From NCBI GenBank assembly GCA_947853665.1, contig CANTXF010000008.1, positions 18,720 through 82,719 on the forward strand: a stretch of DNA of 64,000 bases, read 5' to 3'. Below the pieces are notes generated by a model that saw nothing but the letters and a program-made list of their open reading frames with translations, ran no database searches and was not told the origin of the DNA. Of this stretch, positions 36,761-45,720 are shown piece after piece; position 1 is the first letter of the stretch; the number at the start of each line of letters is the position of its first letter. Source of the DNA: an uncultured Deferribacterales bacterium. GTDB taxonomy: Bacteria; Chrysiogenota; Deferribacteres; Deferribacterales; Mucispirillaceae. The position numbers were made by a program, and so were the translations under genes.

Positions 36761-39700
36761 CTAGCGTTTCATATTCAGGAGTTCCTGAATCATCTCGTCG
36801 GAGGTGGAGATGATTTTGGAATTGGCCTGATATCCGCGCTGGGTGGTTATCATATCAACAAGCTCCGTGGAAAGGTCCACGTTGGAGTTTTCAAGCATTC
36901 CGGCGGAAATATCGCCGCGGGAACCCGTCTGAGGTTTGCCCACGGTGGCCTGGCCGGAGTTGCCGGTTTCTGCGAACATGGAATCCCCCACTTTCATAAG
37001 GCCCTGATTGTTTACGAAGGTGGCGAGGGCTATCTGGCCAAGAGTGCGCACTTCCCCGTTCGTGTATGTGCCCACGATTTCCCCGGCCGGGTTAAAGAGG
37101 GCCGTTTCCAGGTTGCCCTGAGCGTAGCCGTCGCTGGAGTTCTGGGTAAAGGTGCCTGCTGCTGCGGAGAGGACCATGCCGTCCGTACCGCCCTGAGAAC
37201 CCAGGTTCAGCTTGATCTCAGGAATGGTGTTCGTGCCGTTGGCAGCGGAAAACCTTAAAGTGGGGTTTACCATAACCGTGGACGGATTGGGGAACCTGTC
37301 GTACATATAGGCAAGAGAGCCGTCGGAGTTAAACTTGAGTATAAGCTCGTTCGTCGTAGCCCCGTTTATGGCTATGGAGTTGGTCGGGTCGTCGCAGTCT
37401 ATCTGCAGGCGCCATTCATTCTGCTCCTCGTTCCACAGGCTGAATTTAAAATTCACGATGTGGGCGTTGCCCTGCTCGTCGAATATTTCCATATTGGTGG
37501 AAAGCTGGCCCTTGGTGGCCCCTACGCTTTCGGCCTTCATATACTGGTTGAATATGCCGTATCTGTCGCTTGAGCCGTTGCCGGTTATGTTAAAATAGTC
37601 GATATTGTTGGACAGGCCTTTTTCGCCCGTAACGACAAGCTGGCCGTCTTTTATTACAACGTTGTCCATAGAGTTATGGCTGCGGCCGAGGCCCAGGTAT
37701 TCTTCCATGGCGGCGGCAAGCTCTCCGTAAGTTGTATCGACCTTAATGGCGAAGATGTTGTTATTGGTAACCTTCTCGCCGCCTACGCTTGCTCCGAAGC
37801 TGAGGCTCGATTCATTTTCCGTAAAGTTGAAGGACTCCCCTTTGCCGGAAAAGAGGTCTACCATTTTAGTGTTTTCGTCCGCCGTGGTCATAAACCTTTC
37901 GGAAGCCACGGAGCTGTTCAGGCCGATATTGTCGTTATCGCCCAATACGTTGTCCGTAAATATGGTGCCGGAGTAGCCTTTAGTTATGGAAAGGCCGCTT
38001 ATAGTGTTTACCTGGGGCACCTGAGCCTCCACGGTAGAGGCCGCCGTGCTGGTCAGAGTAACGTTTTTAAGCCTGGATTTTAATAAATCCTTAAGGTTAG
38101 GCGTGGTGCTGGAGGTCTTTATATCGTCTATAACCACGTCTGCATTGGCAGCCTTGAATTCCAGCACGCCTGTGCCGTCGGCAGCTCCGGTGGCGTTATA
38201 AGTAACACTTATACCGGCGGCAGTAAGTGCGGTATTAAGCGCGATAGCAAAATCCTGGCCGTCGGCCCATCCGGTCTGCGGATAAGTAACGGTGTATTCC
38301 TGGCCGTTTACGACGAAGGTAAGCGTGTCGCCGTCCACCATGTTGAAGTCGCCCGCATCCATGTTAAGGTCGAGGTTGTTGTTGGTTTTATTATAGCTGT
38401 AAACAAGGCGGCCTTTGCCGGATATTTCGTCCACGTTTATATAGCTCTGGGTTTTGGTTACGGTTTTGCCGACGACTGTGCCGGAGTTGTCTTTCGTGGT
38501 AAAAGCGGCGTCGAAAACGGTTTTAAGATACGGGTTAGGGTCGGCTCCGCCGGGGGCCGGGTTCATGGTGGCGCTGCTCATCTTCAGGGCGCCGCCGCTT
38601 TGCAGGTTAAAAGTTATCTGGTTGCCTATTATGCCGAAATTCACTACCGGCGGGTTAACCACGCCGGGAACGGTTGCCGCATTTTCGTTTATGGCTTTCG
38701 TTATAAGCTGGGCAAGCTCCTGCACAGTGTGGAACTTGTTGGCGGCCACGGGGTTTTCCTCTTCCGTATAAACGAAGGGCCCGATATCTATTGTATGTTC
38801 AGTGCCGGTTCCGTCGTTATTCTCAAAGATGGTTATACCGTCGAAGGATATGGATTCCCCTTCCTTCATGCCGAAGTTGTTTTCGAGAAACTCCACGTTA
38901 AAGCCGTCGGAAACCACGTTGCCGTTAAGGGCGTTGCTTATCTGGAGGCCCAATTCGGACAGATTTCTGAAATCCTCCATAGCTTTAATATCCTTGGAGA
39001 AGAATATCTCCCCGGAGTTATAGGAGGTATTGGGGCCGTAGGAGCCAGTTATGCTGCTTAAGATATTCTGCAGAGAGCTGTCGCCGGATACGCTCGTAAG
39101 CTCGAAGCTGCTGTTGGCGGTAACTTTAAAAGTACCGTTCTGGAGGGACATGGAAGCCACCGGCCCTTCGCCGCGTTCTGCGCCCACCTGTTTGAAAATA
39201 TTATTGACTTCCTCTATAAATTCGTCCACGGTGTTGAATTTGCCGTCGCCCCTGTTCTGGCCGCCGGCAGCGCTGTAATTTATAGTGTATGGCGTGTTGC
39301 CGAAGGTAAAGGTAACGCCGTCGCCGTCGCTCATATTTATGGAAGTGCCGTTTTTATCCACAAGCTGGGACATAAGCGTAATGCCGGAAGCGTGGGCGGT
39401 TATGGTAACGGGCTCGCCGCTTGCAAGGTCGAGGCCCACGCCAGCGCTGTTGGTTATATTGGCAAGGCTCTGCTGGGCCGCCGCCTGAGTCAGGAATTTC
39501 TGATAAGTCAGGGTGGAAGCCGTGGCTCTCGTATCGAGGGTACCGGCAAGGTTTATCTCGGAGGACGCCTTAGGCTGCATTATCTTGTATTCCGGCCCTA
39601 ATATTATATCCCCCACAGTGGCGTCCGCGTTAAGCTCTCCCGTAACGGGGTCGCTCATCCAGCCCTGAACCTTGTAGCCGGACGGGTTGGTAAGGGTGCC

Positions 39701-40075
39701 GCTTGAGTCGAAGTTAAAGTCCCCGGCTCTCGTATAGTAGTTTTGCTGGGCGCCCTCGCCGCGAACGACGAAAAGGCCCTCGCCCTCTATCGCCAGATCG
39801 CCCGTCCTGTTGGTGGATTTAAGAACGCCCTGCTCGAATATATTGTCCACCGCCGCAAGATACGCGCCTGAACCCACCTGGCGGGGGTTGATGCCGCCCC
39901 GGGAGTCCGTGGGGGTTTTGCCGCCGATAAGGGTCTGGCTCATAAGGTCCTGAAATACGGCGCGGCCCTGTTTATAGCCGATAGTGTTGACGTTTGCAAT
40001 GTTGTTGCCTATAACGTCCATGGATTTCTGATTCACGCTTAAACCGCTTACTGCGGAATAAAGAGACCGTAACAT
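36761..40075 (-). CDS. flgE: Flagellar hook protein FlgE, unusually long
   Basis: FlgE polymerises into the flagellar hook. The N-terminus MLRSLYSAVSGLSVNQKSMD and GNNIANVNTIGYKQGRAVFQ, and the C-terminus VDLSTELVDMITTQRGYQAN, are standard hook/rod motifs. At 1104 aa it is more than twice the roughly 400-450 aa of E. coli FlgE; the excess lies between about residues 180 and 850, a threonine/asparagine-rich beta region likely to form extra surface domains. It is the last gene of the fliK-flgD-flgE operon with a GGAGG before the ATG. Confidence 0.95.
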   Translation of the reverse strand: MLRSLYSAVSGLSVNQKSMDVIGNNIANVNTIGYKQGRAVFQDLMSQTLIGGKTPTDSRGGINPRQVGSGAYLAAVDNIFEQGVLKSTNRTGDLAIEGEGLFVVRGEGAQQNYYTRAGDFNFDSSGTLTNPSGYKVQGWMSDPVTGELNADATVGDIILGPEYKIMQPKASSEINLAGTLDTRATASTLTYQKFLTQAAAQQSLANITNSAGVGLDLASGEPVTITAHASGITLMSQLVDKNGTSINMSDGDGVTFTFGNTPYTINYSAAGGQNRGDGKFNTVDEFIEEVNNIFKQVGAERGEGPVASMSLQNGTFKVTANSSFELTSVSGDSSLQNILSSITGSYGPNTSYNSGEIFFSKDIKAMEDFRNLSELGLQISNALNGNVVSDGFNVEFLENNFGMKEGESISFDGITIFENNDGTGTEHTIDIGPFVYTEEENPVAANKFHTVQELAQLITKAINENAATVPGVVNPPVVNFGIIGNQITFNLQSGGALKMSSATMNPAPGGADPNPYLKTVFDAAFTTKDNSGTVVGKTVTKTQSYINVDEISGKGRLVYSYNKTNNNLDLNMDAGDFNMVDGDTLTFVVNGQEYTVTYPQTGWADGQDFAIALNTALTAAGISVTYNATGAADGTGVLEFKAANADVVIDDIKTSSTTPNLKDLLKSRLKNVTLTSTAASTVEAQVPQVNTISGLSITKGYSGTIFTDNVLGDNDNIGLNSSVASERFMTTADENTKMVDLFSGKGESFNFTENESSLSFGASVGGEKVTNNNIFAIKVDTTYGELAAAMEEYLGLGRSHNSMDNVVIKDGQLVVTGEKGLSNNIDYFNITGNGSSDRYGIFNQYMKAESVGATKGQLSTNMEIFDEQGNAHIVNFKFSLWNEEQNEWRLQIDCDDPTNSIAINGATTNELILKFNSDGSLAYMYDRFPNPSTVMVNPTLRFSAANGTNTIPEIKLNLGSQGGTDGMVLSAAAGTFTQNSSDGYAQGNLETALFNPAGEIVGTYTNGEVRTLGQIALATFVNNQGLMKVGDSMFAETGNSGQATVGKPQTGSRGDISAGMLENSNVDLSTELVDMITTQRGYQANSKIISTSDEMIQELLNMKR

Positions 40076-40178
40076 AAAAGCACCTCCGAATGCTTTTAAA
40101 GAACCGTTCCCCCGGCTTTTAAGGGAAACGTATTCAAAAAAATTTATTTTTTCCTTTTATTTATTCTCTTTAAAAAAT

Positions 40179-40994
40179 CTACGCCATCGGCAGCTTTTTA
40201 GCATCGACGTCTTCTTCCTTGCCGCCATCGTCTTCACCGGACGAGCCGCCGCCAGACGAGCCGCCATCATCCTCATCGCCGCCGGAAGCGTCCTCCGGGT
40301 TGGTTACGGAATATACGTAGTCGGACGATACGACGCCGCTGCCCACGTCAAAATAAATAACTCCGTTAACTTCTTTAACGCCCTGAACGACCGCTTTGCT
40401 GAAAGTGTCCACAGTGAGCTTGGAGCCGTCGTTTCCGTAGGCCACCACCTCGAAGGAATATGTGCCGTCGGGAACTTCCGTGCCGCCCACGCCCACGCCG
40501 TCCCAGGATATGGTGTTGGAGCCTTTCTTAACCTGGGTGGAATCGGGCCTTACTATGGCCGCAAGCTCTCCGTCGGAGTTATAAACGTTTATCTGGGTTT
40601 TACCCGCCGCAGGCTCGTCCGCAAGATAGAAAGAAATATTGGAAACGGCGCCGTCTCCGATAGTTACCGTATTGGTGGAGAACTCTATCTGCTTGCCTAT
40701 GAAACTTGCCGCGCTGAAAAGGCTTGAAGCCGTATTCATCTGGCTCTGCATCATTTCGAGCATGGTGTTCATAGTCGTATTCATAGTCTGCATTTCGTTC
40801 AGCTGGGAAAACGCCGTCGTCTGGGACATGAACTCTGCATTGTCCGTAGGGTTCAGCGGGTCCTGATTTTTAAGCTGTTCGATAAGCAGGTTCATAAAAT
40901 CCTGCTGGTCCATGGTATCCTTGCCGATACCTTCCGTTTTTTGCTTCTGCTGCGACGTTAAGGTCGTAGGAGCGTTCACGCCCGTAAGCTGCAT
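40179..40994 (-). CDS. flgD: Flagellar hook capping protein FlgD
   Basis: FlgD caps the growing hook and guides FlgE assembly. The 271-aa protein has the N-terminal motif MDQQDFMNLLIEQLKNQDPL and MSQTTAFSQLNEMQTM, then a FlgD Ig-like/tudor region (ISWDGVGVGGTEVPDGTYSFEV). The C-terminus has a Gly/Ser/Asp-rich tail (GGDEDDGGSSGGGSSGEDDG), which is unusual and probably disordered. It lies between fliK (15-bp gap) and flgE. Confidence 0.94.
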   Translation of the reverse strand: MQLTGVNAPTTLTSQQKQKTEGIGKDTMDQQDFMNLLIEQLKNQDPLNPTDNAEFMSQTTAFSQLNEMQTMNTTMNTMLEMMQSQMNTASSLFSAASFIGKQIEFSTNTVTIGDGAVSNISFYLADEPAAGKTQINVYNSDGELAAIVRPDSTQVKKGSNTISWDGVGVGGTEVPDGTYSFEVVAYGNDGSKLTVDTFSKAVVQGVKEVNGVIYFDVGSGVVSSDYVYSVTNPEDASGGDEDDGGSSGGGSSGEDDGGKEEDVDAKKLPMA

Positions 40995-41009
40995 ATTTTT
41001 CCCCTTTGC

Positions 41010-42878
41010 TCAGGCATAAATACCGGTTTTCTTATTATTAGCAATTTCATTGCCAAGTTCGCCGCCGTCTTCCCGGTTTTTAAACATTTTTTTATTGCCG
41101 CCGTTTCTTCCGGCGCGGCGTTCCTCCCCGGCTCCCTGGCGGGAGGCCGTGTCGGTAAAAGCGAACTCCATATTGTCTATAACGATGCCTTTATCGTTAA
41201 GCTGGGCTTTTATGGCCTCGCTCTGCGAAATCATCATTTTATGGGAGCTTTCGTTATCGGTAAAAAATTTCGCCGTTATCTTGCCGCCGCTTTCCACAAG
41301 GCGTATTTCAAGGCGGCCCATATTTTCCGGCGTAAGAGTAACGGTAAGCTTGGATTCGCCCTTGTTAGCCGCGCTTTCCACGGTTTTTACAAGGCGGGTT
41401 ATGTCGCTTGGGTCTTTAAGGTCGTAAGCCCTGCCGGAAAGGGGAGCCTGTTTAGCCTCTGCCGCCTGCCCCGAAGAAGCCTCCTTCATAAATACGTTAA
41501 ACTGGTTTTCCCTGGCTGGGCCGTGAGCCTGCGGAGCCTGCTTTTCCTCTCCCTTGCCGGAAGCGCCTGAAAAGCCTTCGCTTTCCCCTTCGGCAGAAGC
41601 CAAGCCAGGCCGCGGGGAAGAAATTTTTTCCGCGGCTTCCGCCCGGAGAGATTCTTTAACTTCCGCGCCTTCTATCTTTGTTTCCGTTTTTTTGGAGCCG
41701 TTTGAAAGAGCGGCGGACAGGGAAGATTTTTCCCCGGTTCTGTCATACGCCCTTTCCTCCCTTTTGCCGGTAAGAGGAAGCTCTCCGCCGTCATCCGCGG
41801 GGAAAAGTTTTTCGTCCCCGTCTGCCGCCATATCACCGGAGGAGGTTGATTCCTCCCGCTCGTGCACTTCCGGAGCTTCGGACATTTCAACCGGCCCGGA
41901 GGCTTTTACGGCAGTATTTTCAGGCGCCGGAGAAAGAACCGTCCCGGCAGCCGGCGTTTCCCGGGAACCGGAAACCGCGGATGAAACAGCTTTGGCAAAA
42001 AGGCTCTCCTGCCCGCCTTCCGCGCCGTCGCTTTTTACGTTTTCAATAAACTCGTATATAAGGGCCGCCAGCTTCGTAAGGCCGTCCCCGGAGGAAAGCT
42101 CCCCGGCAAGGCCGGATTCTGCAAGGAGGCTTTCAAGGGCTTCCGTGCCGGCGGCAGACGGGGCCGTTTTTTCAGGCGTTACGTCCATTTCCCCGCCCCG
42201 GCCGGATTCGGTTAATTTTTCAAGAGCGTTTTTTTCCGCTTCTTCTTCGGATTTTTCCTTACGTTTGGCTTCTATATATTCGGCCATAAGGTCGAGAATG
42301 GTTTTGGGCTTTTCATCGGTTCCGGCTTCGGCGGCTCCCGCATCGCCGGGAAGGGTCGGGGCCGCGCCGCTTCCTGCGAAATCGGCCGCAGCTTCAATAA
42401 GGGCCAGCGCACGCTCAAGAAGCGCCTTTTGCTCGCCGTCCAGGGCTTCATCCCCGCAGGACGCATTTTTAATAAAGGAAATAAGCTTATCGGCCGCAGA
42501 AAGGTCAGCCCCGCCTTCTTCATCCGCGGATGGCTCCGCGCCGCCTGTCATAATAAGGATAAGAGCGGCGATGGAAGCGGCGGCATCGCTCTCTGAAAAA
42601 ACGTCTTTACCGGAGGCGGAATCGTTTTCGTTTTCAGTAAAGGCGGCTTTATCCGGGGAGGAAACGCCGTCCCTGCCGACGGGAGAATCATCTTTCTTAA
42701 CGGAAGCTCCGCCGATTTTACCGGCGGCGGAGGCACGGGCGCCTTCCCCCTTTTCCAGAGAGGCTTTAAAGTCCTTAAAAAAGCTTTCGAAATCGCCCGC
42801 CGCCCCGTCGTTTCCGGCGGTCTGCCCGGCGGCGCTCCGGCCGGAAGCCAGAGAGGCCAAAAGGTCGATGTTGTTCAT
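41010..42878 (-). CDS. fliK: Flagellar hook-length control protein FliK
   Basis: FliK measures hook length and triggers the export specificity switch. The 622-aa protein has a long, low-complexity Ala/Glu/Ser/Gly-rich N-terminal ruler region and the conserved C-terminal domain (LTVTLTPENMGRLEIRLVES, then KAQLNDKGIVIDNMEFAF). A longer-than-usual ruler fits with the oversized hook protein. A sigma-54-type promoter lies 25 bp upstream of the ATG, making it the first gene of the operon. Confidence 0.92.
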   Translation of the reverse strand: MNNIDLLASLASGRSAAGQTAGNDGAAGDFESFFKDFKASLEKGEGARASAAGKIGGASVKKDDSPVGRDGVSSPDKAAFTENENDSASGKDVFSESDAAASIAALILIMTGGAEPSADEEGGADLSAADKLISFIKNASCGDEALDGEQKALLERALALIEAAADFAGSGAAPTLPGDAGAAEAGTDEKPKTILDLMAEYIEAKRKEKSEEEAEKNALEKLTESGRGGEMDVTPEKTAPSAAGTEALESLLAESGLAGELSSGDGLTKLAALIYEFIENVKSDGAEGGQESLFAKAVSSAVSGSRETPAAGTVLSPAPENTAVKASGPVEMSEAPEVHEREESTSSGDMAADGDEKLFPADDGGELPLTGKREERAYDRTGEKSSLSAALSNGSKKTETKIEGAEVKESLRAEAAEKISSPRPGLASAEGESEGFSGASGKGEEKQAPQAHGPARENQFNVFMKEASSGQAAEAKQAPLSGRAYDLKDPSDITRLVKTVESAANKGESKLTVTLTPENMGRLEIRLVESGGKITAKFFTDNESSHKMMISQSEAIKAQLNDKGIVIDNMEFAFTDTASRQGAGEERRAGRNGGNKKMFKNREDGGELGNEIANNKKTGIYA

Positions 42879-42902
42879 CTCCCACCTCCACGCCGGAATA
42901 AA

Positions 42903-42918
42903 AGCAAATTCCGGGCCA
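42903..42918 (-). promoter_or_regulatory. Sigma-54 (RpoN) promoter of fliK-flgD-flgE
   Basis: On the minus strand TGGCCCGGAATTTGCT fits the -24/-12 consensus TGGCACG-N4-TTGCW with one mismatch and the exact GG-N10-GC spacing. The predicted start lies around 42892, just ahead of the GGAGG site of fliK. RpoN control of hook genes is established in several flagellated bacteria. Confidence 0.75.
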
Positions 42919-42990
42919 AAGAAGGCAAAAACGGGAGAATTATTTAAAGAAATTTATAAGAATTTGATAACGTTGGATTTTATAGCTCCG

Positions 42991-44106
42991 TCATATTTTG
43001 CCGCGGCTTTTAAGCAGGGAATAAATTTCCGCCGCCGCCGTTTTGGATGGCGTCATGCCGGTAAAGCGGGACGATATTTTTTCCAGCTCTTTTTTTATGC
43101 CGTCTATATCAGACATGGCCCTGTCCGTGCAGCGTATGATATCTTCCGGCGTTATCTCCGGCCCCAGCGCCTCCGGCAGAAGCTCGTATCCGCTCATAAT
43201 GTTGGGAAGGCCCGCCATGCGCAGCCTTGTAAGCCTTTTAGCAAGAAAAAGATTAAGCCGGGACGACCGGTAAACTATTATCATGGGCTTTTTCATTATG
43301 GCAGTTTCGAGAGTTACCGTACCGGAGCAGGCCCATATAAAATCGGCGTGCTTCATTATGTCGTACTGGGCGCCGGAAAGGAACGCCATGCCGCCGGAGT
43401 ATTTTTTCATGTAATCCTCCGGTATGCTTTCGGCCCGGCTTGCCACGAACTGGAACCTGTCCGCGTATTTTTCCGAGGCGGCGGCAAAGGAGGGCATGAG
43501 AGAAGATATTTCCCGGAGCCTGCTGCCGGGAAGCACACCGATAACCGGCTTTTCGGATGAAAGGCCCGCGGCCGATAAAAACTCCCGCCTGTCCTTATAA
43601 AGAAAGCGGAAATTATCTATAACCGGGTTCCCCACATATACGGAATTTACGCCTTCTTTTTCAAGGGCCTCCGTTTCAAAGGGATATATAGATACGGTAA
43701 GGTCGCAGTAATCACGCAGAATATATATCCGCCTGTAATTCCACACCCAGAACTGGGGGGCTATAAAATATATTATGGGTATGCCATACTTTTTAAGGCG
43801 CTTTGCCATACGCAGGTTGAAGCCGGGATAATCCACAAGAATTACCGCGTCCGGCTTTTCCTCCCGGACGGCTTTTTCCGTTTCCCTGAACATTTTTAAT
43901 ATGAACGGCAGCTTCTTTATAACGCCGTCGAAGCCTATTATGGCCATGTCCTTATCGGTAAAAAGCTGTTTCTGGCCCAGGCTTTTAAGCCTTTCCCCTC
44001 CCGTGCCGCAAAGCTCGAGGCCGGGGATCAGCTTTTTAAGCTCCAGGGCCAGGTTGTATCCGTGAACGTCCCCCGAGGCTTCCCCGGCTATCATAAATAT
44101 TTTCAC
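42991..44106 (-). CDS. lpxB: Lipid-A-disaccharide synthase LpxB
   Basis: LpxB joins UDP-2,3-diacyl-GlcN and lipid X. The 371-aa protein has the family N-terminus IFMIAGEASGDVHGYNLALE, the IDYPGFN-type motif (VLVDYPGFNLRMAKRLKK), PQFWVWNYRR and GVLPGSRLREISSLMP. Its start overlaps the upstream lipoprotein gene by 4 bp. It lies far from the other lpx genes, directly upstream of the flagellar operon. Confidence 0.96.
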   Translation of the reverse strand: MKIFMIAGEASGDVHGYNLALELKKLIPGLELCGTGGERLKSLGQKQLFTDKDMAIIGFDGVIKKLPFILKMFRETEKAVREEKPDAVILVDYPGFNLRMAKRLKKYGIPIIYFIAPQFWVWNYRRIYILRDYCDLTVSIYPFETEALEKEGVNSVYVGNPVIDNFRFLYKDRREFLSAAGLSSEKPVIGVLPGSRLREISSLMPSFAAASEKYADRFQFVASRAESIPEDYMKKYSGGMAFLSGAQYDIMKHADFIWACSGTVTLETAIMKKPMIIVYRSSRLNLFLAKRLTRLRMAGLPNIMSGYELLPEALGPEITPEDIIRCTDRAMSDIDGIKKELEKISSRFTGMTPSKTAAAEIYSLLKSRGKI

Positions 44107-44687
44107 CGAACGGCCGCCCCGCAGTCCGCGTATCTGCCTTTTACCGTAACCTTATCGACGTAAACGTCCATATACTGAACAGCGGTATCGAAAAACGAGC
44201 TTTTGACGTTTTCCTCCACCTTAAGCCGGAAACGGGCCCAGAATTCCCCCCTGCCGTAGTCCCCCAGGGCGGAAAAGGGCGGGAAGGAGGAAACGTCGCA
44301 TTTAATGGAGAAAACCCCCTCGTTGTTATAGGGCACAGTTACGTAGGGGAAGGCATCCCCGGTGAAAGACGGGGCCGCCCACGCTTCGTCTCCGGCGCCG
44401 AATTCCGCCGCAACTTCGGTAACGCTTATGCTTGCCAGCCTTGAATAAGTATCAGGAACGCCGAGGGGAGCCGCCGCTATCCTGAAAACGACCTCCATCT
44501 CCCCGCCGTTATCCACACAGCCCTCAAGGGAGCCGTCTGGCAGCATGGAAGCGCCGCCGATTTTCTCAATAACGATACCGGCATTAATATATCTGAACGC
44601 AGCGGAAGCGAAGCCGCCGCCGTCGTCGGAGCTTCCGCATCCCCAGACGAGGGCCGGAAGCAGAAAAAAGAAAAATATTTTTCTCAT
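44103..44687 (-). CDS. Hypothetical lipoprotein
   Basis: The 194-aa protein has a lipoprotein signal peptide ending in the lipobox LVWGC (Cys17). The mature part is predicted to be beta-rich, with no recognised family. It overlaps lpxB by 4 bp and is 4 bp downstream of the 342-aa lipoprotein, so it is part of the pilM-to-lpxB operon. Envelope location is the only safe statement. Confidence 0.8.
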   Translation of the reverse strand: MRKIFFFFLLPALVWGCGSSDDGGGFASAAFRYINAGIVIEKIGGASMLPDGSLEGCVDNGGEMEVVFRIAAAPLGVPDTYSRLASISVTEVAAEFGAGDEAWAAPSFTGDAFPYVTVPYNNEGVFSIKCDVSSFPPFSALGDYGRGEFWARFRLKVEENVKSSFFDTAVQYMDVYVDKVTVKGRYADCGAAVR

Positions 44688-44691
44688 GCTA

Positions 44692-45720
44692 TTACCTTAA
44701 TTTTCTGGCGTAAACGACAAAGCCGTAGCCGGTTTTTTCCGCGTAAACGTCCACGTCCACGGCGGGAACGGGAGATTTGAAAAGCAAAACGGTTTCCTCC
44801 CCGCCCTCCTCTATCCGCATGGAAGAAAAAGCCGGGCCGGAAAGCATGGTTACTTTAGGCAGGCCGGAAACGGGCTTTGCCCCTTTCCCCAGAGACACGG
44901 ATATTCCGCCCCCCGTAAGCCCCTCGACCTTCGGCTCCACGGCGGAGGAGGTATATATTTTAACCGTTTGAACGGAACCCTCCCTGCCGTCCAGCACCTT
45001 TAATATATGCAGCGGCCCCGCGCCCTCCGTCCTGGAAACGGAAACGGAAGCCCCGTCGCCGGAGGCTTTCATGGAGGCTATAAGAGGGTCCGATATTATA
45101 AACCTTACCCTTTCGGGAAAAGACGCCTCCGAAACGGAAACGAACCCGGAGCATACGGGAGAAAGAGAAAAATTATCCGAAAGTAAAACGCCGAAAATAT
45201 CAAGATAGCCTTTGCCGGATGATATCTGGCCCATTTCGTAAGCCGCCGCCCCGTCGGAATTGACTTTAAGCAGAAAGGGCACCCCGCCGGGAGAACAAAC
45301 GGCGGATGTAACGCGGGAAGCGGCCCCCGGCCCGGAGGCGGACGGGCTTTTCATAATAAAGACAGTTCTTGAGCCTTCCTTTGCGGAGGAGACCTCCGTA
45401 TCCTTATGGAAAACCAGGCGGTAGCGGTTTCCCTCCGCGGAGGCAGAAAGCAGAGCCCCGGAAGAAAACTTATCCATAGCCGGGCGAAAATCCCCGAAGG
45501 AACCGGAAGCAAGCTCGATCGTCCAGTCCGTGCCGGTTTCCTTTATGATTCTATAATCGCACGCGCCTTCGTCCGCAAAACGCAGGGAAACGCCAGTTAT
45601 GCCCGCTTTTGAAAACTCCGCCCCCGTAACCAGGCACGGGGAGAAAACGTTTTTGCCGGCGCAGGAAACGGCAAAAATTGCCAGAAGCAAGGCCGTGATT
45701 TTTTTAACGACGGAAAACAT
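44692..45720 (-). CDS. Hypothetical lipoprotein, possible AMIN-like region
   Basis: The 342-aa protein has a signal peptide with the lipobox AVSCAG. The mature N-terminal part (RIIKETGTDWTIELASGSFG, RYRLVFHKDTEV) resembles the AMIN-type beta domains seen in PilQ and amidases, and the rest repeats similar strands. It overlaps the PilM-like gene by 1 nt. An envelope role in a pilus-like system is possible; this is inference because no other pilus subunits are adjacent. Confidence 0.75.
   Translation of the reverse strand: MFSVVKKITALLLAIFAVSCAGKNVFSPCLVTGAEFSKAGITGVSLRFADEGACDYRIIKETGTDWTIELASGSFGDFRPAMDKFSSGALLSASAEGNRYRLVFHKDTEVSSAKEGSRTVFIMKSPSASGPGAASRVTSAVCSPGGVPFLLKVNSDGAAAYEMGQISSGKGYLDIFGVLLSDNFSLSPVCSGFVSVSEASFPERVRFIISDPLIASMKASGDGASVSVSRTEGAGPLHILKVLDGREGSVQTVKIYTSSAVEPKVEGLTGGGISVSLGKGAKPVSGLPKVTMLSGPAFSSMRIEEGGEETVLLFKSPVPAVDVDVYAEKTGYGFVVYARKLR

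Noticed and set aside
41554..43560. 668-codon plus-strand frame opposite fliK and lpxB
   Set aside because: The low-complexity Ala/Ser/Pro-rich translation is the complement of the fliK ruler region; no known domain or ribosome site.
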